A DNA stretch of 64,000 bases. Source: Desulforhopalus sp. GTDB taxonomy: Bacteria > Desulfobacterota > Desulfobulbia > Desulfobulbales > Desulfocapsaceae. The notes beneath the pieces were generated by a model. It had not been told where the DNA came from. It saw nothing but the letters and a program-made list of their open reading frames with translations, and did no database searches. The stretch is from positions 124,001 through 188,000 of the forward strand of contig JAOTRX010000007.1 of assembly GCA_030247675.1 (NCBI GenBank). Reading direction: 5' to 3'. Position numbers and translations under genes: made by a program. Of the stretch, positions 35,693-44,604 are shown piece by piece (the first letter of the stretch is position 1; the number at the start of each line of letters is the position of its first letter).

Positions 35693-37393
35693 CTACACAA
35701 GCAGCATTTCCGTAGTGGCCTTACCGGCAGGGACCATCGGGTAAACCCCCTCTTCCTTTTCAATCTTGAAATCCATAATGACGAGGTTCTTGGTGGCAAG
35801 TGCCTCGCGAATTACCGGTTCAACCTCGCTTTTGTTGGTGGCCCGGAGTCCAACTGCTCCGTATGCCCTGGCAAGTTCAACGAAATCAGGTACTACATTC
35901 ATAGTAGTTGAGGCATATCGTTTGTTATAAAACAACTCTTGCCATTGCCGTACCATGCCGAGATAGCCGTTATTGAGAATGGCTATCTTAACCGGGCAGT
36001 TATACTGCCTGGCCGTAGCTAATTCCTGGATATTCATCTGGATTGACCCATCGCCGGCAATGTCTATGACCGTCCGGTCGGGGAAGGCCATCTGGGCGCC
36101 GATGGCGGCAGGCAGGCCAAAGCCCATGGTGCCCAATCCGCCCGAGGTCACGAAATGACGCGGGTAATCGAATTTGTAAAACTGTGCCGCCCACATTTGG
36201 TTTTGGCCAACCTCGGTGGTGACAATGGCCTTGCCGTCAGTAAATTTCTGCAGCGTTTCGATGACATATTGAGGCTTGATAATGGTGTCATTTTCCCTGT
36301 AGGCAAGTGGATGCTTTGCCGTCCACTCGTCAATTCGCGCTATCCAGGGCTGCAGGCGCTCAGCCTGTTCGGTTGCGTGAAAGCTCGATTCACCGTCAAA
36401 CCATTTATTAATGGCGGTAAGGGCATGTCGGCAATCGGCAACGATAGGAATATCTACCCGGACATTCTTGCTGATGGAAGTCGGATCGATATCAATGTGA
36501 ATGATGTCTGCCTTGGTTGCGAAGTCGGACAACTTGCCGGTTACCCGGTCATCAAAACGGGCGCCCACGGCAATAAGGAGGTCGCACTCGGCGACTGCCA
36601 TGTTAGCGGTATAGGTGCCATGCATGCCCAACATGCCCATGGAGAGCTTCTTGCTCCCCGGGAAGGCACCCAAGCCCATGAGGGTCATGGTAACCGGGAT
36701 GTTCAGCTTCTCCGCCAGTTCAGTGAGATCTGGGGCAGAATTCGATAAGATAACCCCGCCGCCAACGTAGAGTACGGGTCTTGCCGCCTTCATAATCCGC
36801 CGGCAGGCCTTTTCGATCTGTACCGGATGGGGATTGTAGGTCGGCTGATAACTGGATATATGGACTGGAGCCTTTTCCGGGTAGACGAGCCTTGTTGCGA
36901 CCAGGTCCTTGGGAAGATCGACCAAAACCGGGCCTGGTCTGCCGGTGCGGGCGATATGAAATGCCTCGCGCAGGGTGGGGACCAGATCGTCAACATTGCT
37001 GACTAGGTAGTTGTGCTTGGTGCACGGTCTGGTGATACCAACGATATCAACCTCCTGGAAGGCATCATTGCCGATCAGCGGACGGGGTACCTGGCCGGTG
37101 AGTATGACTAAGGGGATTGAATCCATGTGGGCAGTAGCAATTCCGGTAACGCCGTTGGTGGCGCCTGGTCCGGAGGTGAGAAGAGCAACACCCACCTCGC
37201 CGGTGACCCGTGCAAAGCCATCGGCGGCATGCACCGCACCCTGCTCATGGCGCACCAGCACGTTGGTAATCTCGGAATCCATGAGGGCATCAAAAAGGTC
37301 AAGAACCGCACCTCCCGGATAGCCGAAAATAGTATGTACACCCTGCTCCTGAAGACATCTGACGATTGCCTGGGATCCAGTAATTTTTCCCAT
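35693..37393 (-). CDS. ilvB: Acetolactate synthase large (catalytic) subunit
   Basis: 566 residues, full length. TPP enzyme of branched-chain amino acid synthesis: pyruvate to acetolactate. N-terminal GYPGGAVLDLFDAL, the catalytic glutamate in VRHEQGAVHAADGFAR, central FAD-binding region (GMLGMHGTYTANMAV, GARFDDRVTG) and the C-terminal TPP motif GDGSIQMNIQELATARQYN with the NNGYLGMVRQWQELFY loop are all present. It is the first gene behind the promoter at 37479-37507; AAGGG precedes the ATG by nine bases. Confidence 0.97.
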   Translation of the reverse strand: MGKITGSQAIVRCLQEQGVHTIFGYPGGAVLDLFDALMDSEITNVLVRHEQGAVHAADGFARVTGEVGVALLTSGPGATNGVTGIATAHMDSIPLVILTGQVPRPLIGNDAFQEVDIVGITRPCTKHNYLVSNVDDLVPTLREAFHIARTGRPGPVLVDLPKDLVATRLVYPEKAPVHISSYQPTYNPHPVQIEKACRRIMKAARPVLYVGGGVILSNSAPDLTELAEKLNIPVTMTLMGLGAFPGSKKLSMGMLGMHGTYTANMAVAECDLLIAVGARFDDRVTGKLSDFATKADIIHIDIDPTSISKNVRVDIPIVADCRHALTAINKWFDGESSFHATEQAERLQPWIARIDEWTAKHPLAYRENDTIIKPQYVIETLQKFTDGKAIVTTEVGQNQMWAAQFYKFDYPRHFVTSGGLGTMGFGLPAAIGAQMAFPDRTVIDIAGDGSIQMNIQELATARQYNCPVKIAILNNGYLGMVRQWQELFYNKRYASTTMNVVPDFVELARAYGAVGLRATNKSEVEPVIREALATKNLVIMDFKIEKEEGVYPMVPAGKATTEMLLV

Positions 37394-37478
37394 GAACCCA
37401 TACCCTTATAAAAGTTGAATCTGTTTTGCGCCACTTGCGGAAAATCTTTAAAAGCCTGGAAAATTTGGATAAACCAGA

Positions 37479-37507
37479 AATATATATGTGAACACCCTAT
37501 CTGTCAA
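37479..37507 (-). promoter_or_regulatory. Near-consensus sigma-70 promoter of the ilvBN-psd-rsmD-coaD operon
   Basis: On the minus strand TTGACA (37507-37502), exactly 17 bases, TATATT (37484-37479). Leader of about 80 nt to ilvB; no leader peptide or terminator is seen in it, unlike leuA. Confidence 0.8.
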
Positions 37508-37580
37508 CGAACAAACAATGGAGGCAGACCACAGCTATAAAAATGCAACCTGTTTACTCTCTTTGAGACTTTAAATAGGC

Positions 37581-39002
37581 TCACCGCTTGCCTCCTGAGG
37601 ATTTTTTTAGCGATGTGTTGCGCCTCGATGCAGCCTGAGGGCCGTTACACTCCTTTCTTTGGTGGCGCCGATTGCCTGTTATCCCGGCCGTTTTGTCACT
37701 GTTTTCGGCTGCCGCACCTTTTCGCGGTTTGCGGTGGGTATCTTCCCTCCGGCCTGGAGTTGTCTGGTTGACTGCCAGTATCTGCCCCTGCAGATCCTCA
37801 TGCTGGGGTTTGGACTTTTTCGGTTTTTTTGGTCTGGCCTTCATAGAGCGTGTTATGGGGACCGGATGGCTTGGAATAAAGCCAGCTACCACCTCGCGCG
37901 GCAGAAGCTTTTGGAGCAGCGTTTCTATTGCCGAAAGCAGAAGAACCTCATCGGCGCTGACCAGAGAAATTGCCACACCTTCAAGACCGGCACGCCCGGT
38001 ACGGCCGATCCGGTGGATATAGTCTTCGGCTACTTTCGGGAGGTCGACATTAATAACGTGGGAAAGTTCACTGATATCGATGCCGCGCGAGGCAATATCG
38101 GTGGCGATCAGGACACGGATAGCATTTGCTTTAAATTCGGCAAGGGCGCGGCTGCGGGTTCCCTGGCTTTTGTCGCCGTGAATTGCCAGGGCCGTCACGC
38201 CTTTATCGGTGAGCCTTTGCGCCAGCCGGTCGGCCCCGATGCGCGTGCCGGTAAAGACCAAGACCTGTTGCCAGTCATTCCTCAGCAGGAGGTGGCAAAG
38301 CAATTCAGCTTTCTTGCTTTTATCAACTTCATAGATGATCTGTTTAACGGTCTTTGCCGCCGAGTTTCGGGGCGCGGCTTCTATGAGTAGCGGATGTTTC
38401 AGAAGTTTTTCGGCGAGGCTACGGATGGCATCAGGAAAGGTTGCGGAAACAAGGACATTCTGTCTTTTCCCCGGCAAAAAGTGAAGAATTTTGCCGATTT
38501 CGTCCAGAAAACCCAGGTCGAGCATCCTGTCGGCTTCATCGAGCACCAACATGTGCACCTGCTCAAACTTCACGGCGTTTTGTTGATACAGGTCCAGCAA
38601 TCGCCCTGGAGTAGCGATCAAGATATCGACGCCGCCCCGCAGGCGCATCATTTGCGGATTGATTTTCACCCCTCCATACGCCACTGTGGTCTTCAGAGAC
38701 AGATATCTGCCGCAGGCAGTAATGGCTTCAGCGATCTGTATCGCAAGTTCCCGAGTTGGCGCCACAATGAGGGCACGAATATGGTTCGGTCTGACCTTGC
38801 CGGGCCTGCCGGCGAGAAGCTGCAGCAACGGCACGGCAAAGGCGGCGGTCTTCCCTGTCCCTGTTTGCGCTGCCATCATGACATCCCGACCGGAGAGAAT
38901 TGCCGGAATCGCCTGCAGCTGCACCTTGGTAGCGGCGGTAAATCCCTGATCGGCGAGCGCACGGAGGAGGTCATCAGAAATACCAAGAGAAACAAATGAC
39001 AT
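37581..39002 (-). CDS. DEAD-box ATP-dependent RNA helicase (RhlE-like)
   Basis: 473 residues from ATG 39002 (MSFVSLGISDDLLRALADQG). The frame is open for another 116 codons upstream, but that part is not helicase-like and overlaps the neighbouring gene. Motifs in order: Q-motif region TAATKVQLQAIP, I AAQTGTGKTAAF, Ia PTRELAIQ, II VLDEADRMLD, III SATFP, and in the second RecA domain FTGTRIGADRLAQRL, ATDIASRGIDI and HRIGRTGRAG. The tail is basic (RPKKPKKSKP) and Arg/Lys-rich for RNA binding. Probably cold-adaptation or ribosome/RNA turnover. Confidence 0.93.
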   Translation of the reverse strand: MSFVSLGISDDLLRALADQGFTAATKVQLQAIPAILSGRDVMMAAQTGTGKTAAFAVPLLQLLAGRPGKVRPNHIRALIVAPTRELAIQIAEAITACGRYLSLKTTVAYGGVKINPQMMRLRGGVDILIATPGRLLDLYQQNAVKFEQVHMLVLDEADRMLDLGFLDEIGKILHFLPGKRQNVLVSATFPDAIRSLAEKLLKHPLLIEAAPRNSAAKTVKQIIYEVDKSKKAELLCHLLLRNDWQQVLVFTGTRIGADRLAQRLTDKGVTALAIHGDKSQGTRSRALAEFKANAIRVLIATDIASRGIDISELSHVINVDLPKVAEDYIHRIGRTGRAGLEGVAISLVSADEVLLLSAIETLLQKLLPREVVAGFIPSHPVPITRSMKARPKKPKKSKPQHEDLQGQILAVNQTTPGRREDTHRKPRKGAAAENSDKTAGITGNRRHQRKECNGPQAASRRNTSLKKSSGGKR

Positions 39003-39213
39003 AAGGTGAACCACCATACCGGACTGGGAAGATTGTCGATTGGCTCGGATCCCTGCAAATGAAGACCTGAGCTGCGTTGTTTTGCTGACTATACCAGTCC
39101 ACGTGTCAGACTCAATAGATATCGCCAGGGGGTTCCTGTTGCGACGCCGATCTTGCAAGGAGTGCGATTCTGAAACCGATTGTCCGGGCCTCTTTGTCTG
39201 GGGCAATGCTGCC

Positions 39214-40503
39214 TTAGAGCCGCGCCACCCCGAGAAAGACGGCATGCAGGGCGACAATGATGGCAATAAAGCCCGTGCGCGCAGCTTCAGGGCCAAGTCC
39301 TGGAAATTGGTACTGCAGCTGGCCGTGCGGGCAGCCGGAGATGCAGTCACCGCACAAAGAACAGTTCATTCCTGCCTTGCCGCTTGCAATATGCCCGGGG
39401 GAAAGGGCGCCATAGCGGCAGACCCGGGTGCAGAGTCCGCATTTGCAGCATTTCTGGCCGATACGAATGCGCCAAGGATTGATTTTGCCGAAGATATTGG
39501 CCAGGAGGCCCATGGGACAATAGGTGGTACAGTGGGTCATGATTCCGCTGCGCCTCGACCAGGTGAGCATGACGGCAAGGCCGCCCAGGCCAAAGGCTGC
39601 GGCGAGGGCAATGGCAAGCGTTGGCGGCTGACCGCTTTTACCGAGAATCGTTGCTGTGCCAAGGACCGCAAGGCAGAGCAGCCACCTCGCGTGCTTTGTC
39701 CAATCGGGGAGAGAGCCTGGTCGTTTTTTGTTGGTTGCCGCCAGGTTGTCCCAGGCGCCGATATAGCAAAGATGGCTGCACCAGGCCGGGCCAACTAAAA
39801 CGAGGGTCACCGCAAAGAGGATGATCATAAAAAATCCCTCGCCACGGTACAGAGGGCCAGCGGCAATGAGGGCCGGTATCGGCAGATGGAGACTGCCGGT
39901 CATCAAAAACCTGCTGAAACCGATTAGCCCGAGGAAAAGCTGGAGGAAGAACACCGCCGAGAAGATTGTCCAGATCATTCGCCGCCATTTCCCGGAAATT
40001 TCCGGCTGGAGCATCTTGCCGGTGATCCAGGCGGCATAGATGCCCAGCAGGATGATCATAATCCAGCCTCCGCTTGGGAAAAAACGGTCAAGAAGAATGA
40101 TGTCGAGAGATGTCTTGTGTTTGGCGATGGCAAGGCCGGCAAGGGTAAGGAGGAAGGCCAGTCCCTGGACCAGATCGTCGGTTTGGCCAGTACGGCGAGC
40201 TCGCAAGACATTCATCAGGGCAGCGCTCAGACAGACGAGGCTGACGAGCCCAAGTATTGCCGCTAAACGTAGCCATGGCAGGCCGAGGGCCATGCGCTGC
40301 TGGATAAGGCTCAAGGTGATGTCACCCCATAGCCAGGAACCGAAAGCTAAGAGACCTGCCAGGGCGAGACTTTTCCATGACAGCGGCGCAACCGCCAATA
40401 GAGCCGCGATCAGCCAGAATATCGCACCGCCGGGACTTCCCACCCGGTAGGCGTGAGCTGCGAGAAAAAGGATGCTCGGAAGGGTAAGTATTGTTGTCAG
40501 CAT
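39214..40503 (-). CDS. NapH/NosR-like membrane polyferredoxin
   Basis: 429 residues. About nine or ten hydrophobic helices occupy the first ~350 residues, with two exposed cysteine motifs, GPAWCSHLCYIGAWD and THCTTYCPMG, as in NapH/CcoG/RnfB-linked proteins. The C-terminal domain holds two ferredoxin motifs, CCKCGLCTRVC and CSLCGDCISGCP. It should pass electrons between quinol and a cytoplasmic or periplasmic partner. The ATG has no ribosome-binding site, and an FNR-type box lies 41 bases upstream. The partner enzyme is not in the window. Confidence 0.85.
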   Translation of the reverse strand: MLTTILTLPSILFLAAHAYRVGSPGGAIFWLIAALLAVAPLSWKSLALAGLLAFGSWLWGDITLSLIQQRMALGLPWLRLAAILGLVSLVCLSAALMNVLRARRTGQTDDLVQGLAFLLTLAGLAIAKHKTSLDIILLDRFFPSGGWIMIILLGIYAAWITGKMLQPEISGKWRRMIWTIFSAVFFLQLFLGLIGFSRFLMTGSLHLPIPALIAAGPLYRGEGFFMIILFAVTLVLVGPAWCSHLCYIGAWDNLAATNKKRPGSLPDWTKHARWLLCLAVLGTATILGKSGQPPTLAIALAAAFGLGGLAVMLTWSRRSGIMTHCTTYCPMGLLANIFGKINPWRIRIGQKCCKCGLCTRVCRYGALSPGHIASGKAGMNCSLCGDCISGCPHGQLQYQFPGLGPEAARTGFIAIIVALHAVFLGVARL

Positions 40504-40537
40504 GGTTGTGTTGTATCTGAAAGATGTTGTCGGATCA

Positions 40538-40551
40538 TTGATCTAAATCAA
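40538..40551 (-). promoter_or_regulatory. FNR/CRP-family operator (TTGAT-N4-ATCAA)
   Basis: TTGATCTAAATCAA is a perfect match to the FNR consensus palindrome. Its centre is about 41 bases from the start codon of the polyferredoxin gene. FNR/HcpR-family regulators control anaerobic respiration genes; which family member binds here is unknown. Confidence 0.75.
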
Positions 40552-40702
40552 TTTGCCGGAAATCTGCGCCCCGAGCGGTGAATACGGCCGGATGTTGCAT
40601 AGGGGAAACATCCGCCAAGTAACCATTTGCCCATTGCTATTGGTATCTTGAAGAGTTCTCGCTGCCGCTCGGTGAGTTTTTGTACCCGCCAAGAAAACCA
40701 GC

Positions 40703-40732
40703 TTGACAATAACTGATCATGATGTGTACCTT
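40703..40732 (+). promoter_or_regulatory. Predicted promoter of the leuA leader transcript
   Basis: TTGACA at 40703-40708, an 18-base spacer and TACCTT at 40727-40732. Transcription would begin near 40740, just before the leader peptide. Confidence 0.6.
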
Positions 40733-40776
40733 ATGTCCTCACACTTTTTACAATCAATTTATTGAGTCTGAAGAAC

Positions 40777-40857
40777 ATGGTCACTGCAAACTCGCCTCTA
40801 GCACTTCTTCTAGGTTATCCGCTGCCTGATCCCGTGGCTGATACGGAGGGGTTGTAG
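40777..40857 (+). CDS. leuL: Leucine-rich leader peptide of the leuA attenuator
   Basis: 26 codons, ATG 40777 to TAG 40855-40857. The peptide contains SPLALLLGYPLP. Leucine codons 8, 10, 11 and 12 are CTA, CTT, CTT, CTA, the rarer leucine codons in this GC-rich genome, which would stall a ribosome when Leu-tRNA is scarce. It precedes an antiterminator/terminator pair and leuA. This fits classical transcription attenuation. Confidence 0.85.
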   Translation: MVTANSPLALLLGYPLPDPVADTEGL

Positions 40858-40895
40858 TTTGTCGTAATACACTCTGTTAGCAAAAAAGGCCACGG
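40832..40895 (+). promoter_or_regulatory. Antiterminator pairing of the leuA attenuator
   Basis: CCGTGGC at 40832-40838, inside the leader peptide coding region, is the exact complement of GCCACGG at 40889-40895, the 5' arm of the terminator. A ribosome stalled on the Leu codons (40798-40812) leaves the first arm free to capture the second, preventing termination. A ribosome reaching the stop at 40855 covers the arm and lets the terminator form. Confidence 0.75.
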
Positions 40896-40917
40896 TTGAA
40901 AAACCGTGGCCTTTTTT
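40882..40917 (+). terminator. Intrinsic terminator (attenuator) upstream of leuA
   Basis: A 16-bp perfect stem, AAAAAAGGCCACGGTT (40882-40897) and AACCGTGGCCTTTTTT (40902-40917), with a GAAA loop and a terminal U-tract. It stands 36 bases before the leuA ATG. Confidence 0.93.
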
Positions 40918-40953
40918 GTTTCAGGTATTGAATTTTATGCCCAAGGAGAAAAG

Positions 40954-42630
40954 ATGAAACCCGAATTAGTGAAAAAATACCGACCATATCCGCAGGTTAA
41001 CCTGGTCGACAGGAAATGGCCGAACAAGACCATCGTCAAGGCCCCCACCTGGTGTAGCGTTGATCTGCGCGATGGCAATCAGGCCTTGATCCAGCCAATG
41101 AGCCTTGGCAGAAAGATGGAAATGTTTCATCTGCTCACCGAACTGGGCTTTACCGAGATAGAGATCGGTTTTCCCTCTGCATCCCAGGTGGAGTATGACT
41201 TTACCAGGGTGCTCATCGAGGGAAAACTGATCCCGGAAAACACCTGGATCCAGGTCTTGACCCAGGCGAGAGATCATTTGATTGCCAAGACCTACGCCTC
41301 GGTGGAGGGCGCCAAGAAGGCTATCGTTCACTTGTATAATTCCACCTCAACCCTGCAACGCAAGACGGTATTTAAGATGAGCCGCAAGGAGATCATAACC
41401 CTCGCCGTGCAGGGCGCAAGGTTGCTGAAAGAAGAAGAACGCAAATATCCGGAAACCACCTTCCGCTATGAATACTCTCCCGAGAGTTTCACCGGGACTG
41501 AACTGGAGTTTGCCCTGGAGATCTGTGAGGCGGTGATGGAAGTCCTCCAGCCCACCGCCAACAACAAAATCATCATTAATCTGCCAGCAACGGTGGAGAT
41601 GGCCACGCCCAACATCTATGCCGACCAGATTGAGTGGTTTTGCTCGCATATGGCCGGTCGCGAGTCGGCGATTATCAGTCTCCATGCCCACAACGATCGG
41701 GGCTGTGCGGTCGCTGCCACCGAGCTGGCGCTGCTTGCCGGTGGTGAGCGTGTCGAGGGCACCTTGTTCGGTAACGGCGAGAGGACCGGCAATGTCGATA
41801 TCGTGACGCTTGCCCTGAATATGTTCTCCCAGGGGGTCGATCCCGAGCTTAATATTCATGATATTAACCGGCTGGTTGAAGTCTACGAGCGTGTTTGCGA
41901 CCTGCCGGTGCATCCCCGTCATCCGTATGCCGGGGAACTGGTGTACACCGCTTTTTCCGGTTCTCATCAGGATGCAATCAACAAAGGGATGCATGCCTAT
42001 GAGGCCTCCGGAACCGGCCTCTGGGAGGTGCCCTATCTGCCGATTGATCCTTCCGATGTTGGGCGGACCTACGAATCCATTATCCGGATCAACAGCCAGT
42101 CCGGAAAGGGCGGGGTTGCCTACATTATGGAAAAAGAATTCGGTTTCCGCATGCCCAAGGCCATGCATCCCGAGTTTGGCAAGATCATCCAGGTCGTTAC
42201 CGACAAAGAAGGACGCGAATTGGCGCATGGCGAGATCTACAAGGCCTTTGAAAAAGAGTATCTCACCGCGCGAACCCCCTACGAACTCAGGGCGTTTAAC
42301 GTTATTAAACGGCATGTCAGCGCCGATGACCAGGCATCCTACGCCGATGTTGAGGCAACCCTCCTGATCAACGGCAAGGAGGTGACCGTTGCCGCCTCGG
42401 GGAATGGTCCGCTCGACGCCTTCTGCACGGCAATGAAGGAAGGAATAACCGGCGAATTCAAACTCTGCAGTTATGACGAGCATGCCCTGGATGGTGGGTC
42501 GAGCGCCAAGGCCGCGGCATATATTGAGATAGAAAAACCAAATGGCACGGTAAGTTGGGGGGCAGGTGTCGATACCGACATCATTATCGCTTCTATCAAG
42601 GCGGTTCTGAGCAGTCTCAATCGGCAGTAA
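40954..42630 (+). CDS. leuA: 2-isopropylmalate synthase (LeuA type 2)
   Basis: 558 residues from ATG 40954, preceded by AAGGAGAA. The frame opens earlier, but that part is the terminator. The DRE-TIM metallolyase core shows the motif VDLRDGNQALIQPMS, GFTEIEIGFPSASQVEYDF, HAHNDRGCAVAATELALL, the metal-binding GNGERTGNVDIVTLALNMF and the C-terminal LeuA regulatory domain (EATLLINGKEVTV to SWGAGVDTDIIIASIKAVLS). It condenses acetyl-CoA with 2-ketoisovalerate. The LeuA-2 class is found in many Proteobacteria. Confidence 0.97.
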   Translation: MKPELVKKYRPYPQVNLVDRKWPNKTIVKAPTWCSVDLRDGNQALIQPMSLGRKMEMFHLLTELGFTEIEIGFPSASQVEYDFTRVLIEGKLIPENTWIQVLTQARDHLIAKTYASVEGAKKAIVHLYNSTSTLQRKTVFKMSRKEIITLAVQGARLLKEEERKYPETTFRYEYSPESFTGTELEFALEICEAVMEVLQPTANNKIIINLPATVEMATPNIYADQIEWFCSHMAGRESAIISLHAHNDRGCAVAATELALLAGGERVEGTLFGNGERTGNVDIVTLALNMFSQGVDPELNIHDINRLVEVYERVCDLPVHPRHPYAGELVYTAFSGSHQDAINKGMHAYEASGTGLWEVPYLPIDPSDVGRTYESIIRINSQSGKGGVAYIMEKEFGFRMPKAMHPEFGKIIQVVTDKEGRELAHGEIYKAFEKEYLTARTPYELRAFNVIKRHVSADDQASYADVEATLLINGKEVTVAASGNGPLDAFCTAMKEGITGEFKLCSYDEHALDGGSSAKAAAYIEIEKPNGTVSWGAGVDTDIIIASIKAVLSSLNRQ

Positions 42631-42741
42631 TGGCGCTCTTTCTGGTCCGGGGATGTGGTATGACGTGGATTTGGGCACTGTTGGCACATTCAGCGCCCGA
42701 ATCCCTGGCTGATGAACTATTAACTTTTGTTCGACTTTCCC

Positions 42742-43965
42742 ATGCCGGTATATGAATTCCAGGCCCTCGATAAAGCGGGCAAGAAGATCAAAGGCATCAT
42801 CGACGCGGACAATAGCGCCCAGGCAAGAACGCGTCTTCGGTCTCAGGGTAACTATCCGGTTGCAATAGAGGAAAGCAGAGAAAGGGCGTCAGGGGCCAGG
42901 AATCTCCGGCCAGGGCTCGGCTTGTTTGAACGAGTAAGTTCGCAAGAGATCAGCTCGATGACCAGACAGCTGGCGACACTCGTCGGGGCGGGCATTCCTT
43001 TGGTGCAGGCCCTTGGATCAATGGTCGAGCAGGCACGCAATCCTGTCCTGAAAAAAGTGGTAGCCGAGATTCGCGCCGGAGTGAATGCGGGCAATACCCT
43101 GACAGCGGCTCTTGCTGCCCATCCTCGCTATTTCCCACCGATTTTTGTCAATATGGTACGCGCCGGAGAGGCCTCCGGCTCCCTTGATGTCGTGCTTGAA
43201 CGGCTTGCCGACTTTCGGGAGAAACAGGAGATGCTGAAAGGAAGGTTGCGGGCGGCCCTGGTTTATCCGGCATTTATGGCGGTCATCGGCACGGCCATCC
43301 TGTTTTTTCTCCTCACCTATATCGTGCCGAATATTATCCAGGTATTCAATGAGATGGATCGGGTCCTGCCGACGCCGACCCTCATTCTGTTGTCGCTCAG
43401 CACTGCCCTAAAGGATTATTGGTGGGGCCTTGTGGCGATTATCGGTAGTACCGTTTTTGTCGCCAGGCACTATGCCAATACTGCTCGTGGGCTGAGATTA
43501 TGGAATACTGTGCAGCTGCGTTGCCCAATTATTGGCCCGGTGATTCACAAGATCATCCTGGCCAGATTTGCCGCGACCCTCGGCAGTCTTCTGGAGAGTG
43601 GGGTGGGGCTGCTGACCTCCATGCAGATCGTTCGCGCCCTGGTTAATAACGTCCAGGTGGCTGAGGTTATCGATGTTGCGATGGAACAGATCGAAAAGGG
43701 CCAGAGCATGACCGGGGCCTTATCAGCCTCGCCCTGGTTCCCACCAACCCTCGTGCAGATGGTGGCCGTGGGAGAGCAAAGCGGCAGCCTTGAGAAGATG
43801 CTGAAGAAGGTTGCCGTTGCCTACGAAAGGGAGGTGGAAACGGCGATCGTGGCCATGACCTCGCTGCTGGAACCGATCATGATCACCCTTATGGGTACGG
43901 CGGTTGGCTGTATTGTTTTGTCCATCCTTCTGCCGATCTTTGAAATGAATCAATTGATCAGGTAA
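42742..43965 (+). CDS. gspF: Type II secretion inner-membrane platform protein GspF
   Basis: 407 residues from ATG 42742 (MPVYEFQALDKAGKKIKG). Two T2SSF domains: SSQEISSMTRQLATLVGAGI with VRAGEASGSLDVVLERLADF, and IHKIILARFAATLGSLLESG with VAVGEQSGSLEKMLKKVA. Three membrane helices (AFMAVIGTAILFFLLTYIVP, the WWGLVAIIGSTVFVA region, and the C-terminal LMGTAVGCIVLSILLPIF). It sits in the inner membrane with GspL and GspE. First gene of the operon; no strong ribosome-binding site precedes it. Confidence 0.94.
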   Translation: MPVYEFQALDKAGKKIKGIIDADNSAQARTRLRSQGNYPVAIEESRERASGARNLRPGLGLFERVSSQEISSMTRQLATLVGAGIPLVQALGSMVEQARNPVLKKVVAEIRAGVNAGNTLTAALAAHPRYFPPIFVNMVRAGEASGSLDVVLERLADFREKQEMLKGRLRAALVYPAFMAVIGTAILFFLLTYIVPNIIQVFNEMDRVLPTPTLILLSLSTALKDYWWGLVAIIGSTVFVARHYANTARGLRLWNTVQLRCPIIGPVIHKIILARFAATLGSLLESGVGLLTSMQIVRALVNNVQVAEVIDVAMEQIEKGQSMTGALSASPWFPPTLVQMVAVGEQSGSLEKMLKKVAVAYEREVETAIVAMTSLLEPIMITLMGTAVGCIVLSILLPIFEMNQLIR

Positions 43966-44131
43966 ATCCTCGATATAGTCATGCCAGGCTACCACGGCAG
44001 CAGGGACCTTCGGCGTACCGTCCATGTTGCAAGTTGCTGTCGCAAAGCGTAGAAATCTCGGCTATGCTGCACACAGTTGCCGGCGTGGCTATCTTCCGGC
44101 TTTTCCCAATTTCAACTGAAGGCATTTTGTC

Positions 44132-44602
44132 ATGAATCATTTGCCAGTGTCAGGTTCAGCACCCGTAACTCGTTGTAAGGAGGGTGGTTTTACCCTGATC
44201 GAGCTCCTTGTTGTCCTGGTTATCATTACTATCCTTGCCGGGTATATCGGGCCGAAGATCATGGGCCATCCGGAGGAAGCCAAGAGAACCAAGGCCGTTA
44301 TTCAGATCCAGGCCCTGGAAACCGCCTTAAAGATGTATAAAAACGACAACGATGTTTATCCCTCCACCGATCAGGGACTGCAGGCCCTGGTGGAAGCGCC
44401 CACCTCCGGCAAGCTTCCGGCCAAGTGGCGCAAAGGTGGCTACCTGGAGCGAAACAAGGTCCCGGCCGATCCCTGGGGGCATGCCTTTATTTACCTGGCA
44501 CCGGGAGTGAAAGGCGATTTTGATCTCAGCTCCCTTGGCGCCGATGGCGAGCCGGGCGGTGACAATTCCGCCAAGGATATCAATAACTGGGAAATTGAAT
44601 AG
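44132..44602 (+). CDS. gspG: Major pseudopilin GspG
   Basis: 156 residues. The prepilin peptidase site is CKEGG/FTLIELLVVLVIITILAG, with the conserved Glu5. The C-terminal half carries the calcium-binding region NDNDVYPSTDQGLQALVEAP, DPWGHAFIY and SLGADGEPGGDNSAKDINNWE. It forms the main shaft of the pseudopilus. Needs a prepilin peptidase (GspO), not in this window. Confidence 0.95.
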   Translation: MNHLPVSGSAPVTRCKEGGFTLIELLVVLVIITILAGYIGPKIMGHPEEAKRTKAVIQIQALETALKMYKNDNDVYPSTDQGLQALVEAPTSGKLPAKWRKGGYLERNKVPADPWGHAFIYLAPGVKGDFDLSSLGADGEPGGDNSAKDINNWEIE

Positions 44603-44604
44603 CC

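Noticed and set aside
39003..39350. 116-codon upstream extension of the DEAD-box helicase
   Set aside because: Not helicase-like, overlaps the polyferredoxin gene, and the internal ATG gives the conserved N-terminus.
41347..42687. 446-codon open frame antisense to leuA
   Set aside because: leuA is unambiguous on the plus strand, and the antisense translation shows no family signature; a typical GC-rich shadow frame.
42661..42755. 31-codon frame ending inside the start of gspF, possible coupling peptide
   Set aside because: Could couple translation of gspF, but there is no ribosome-binding site or conservation evidence.
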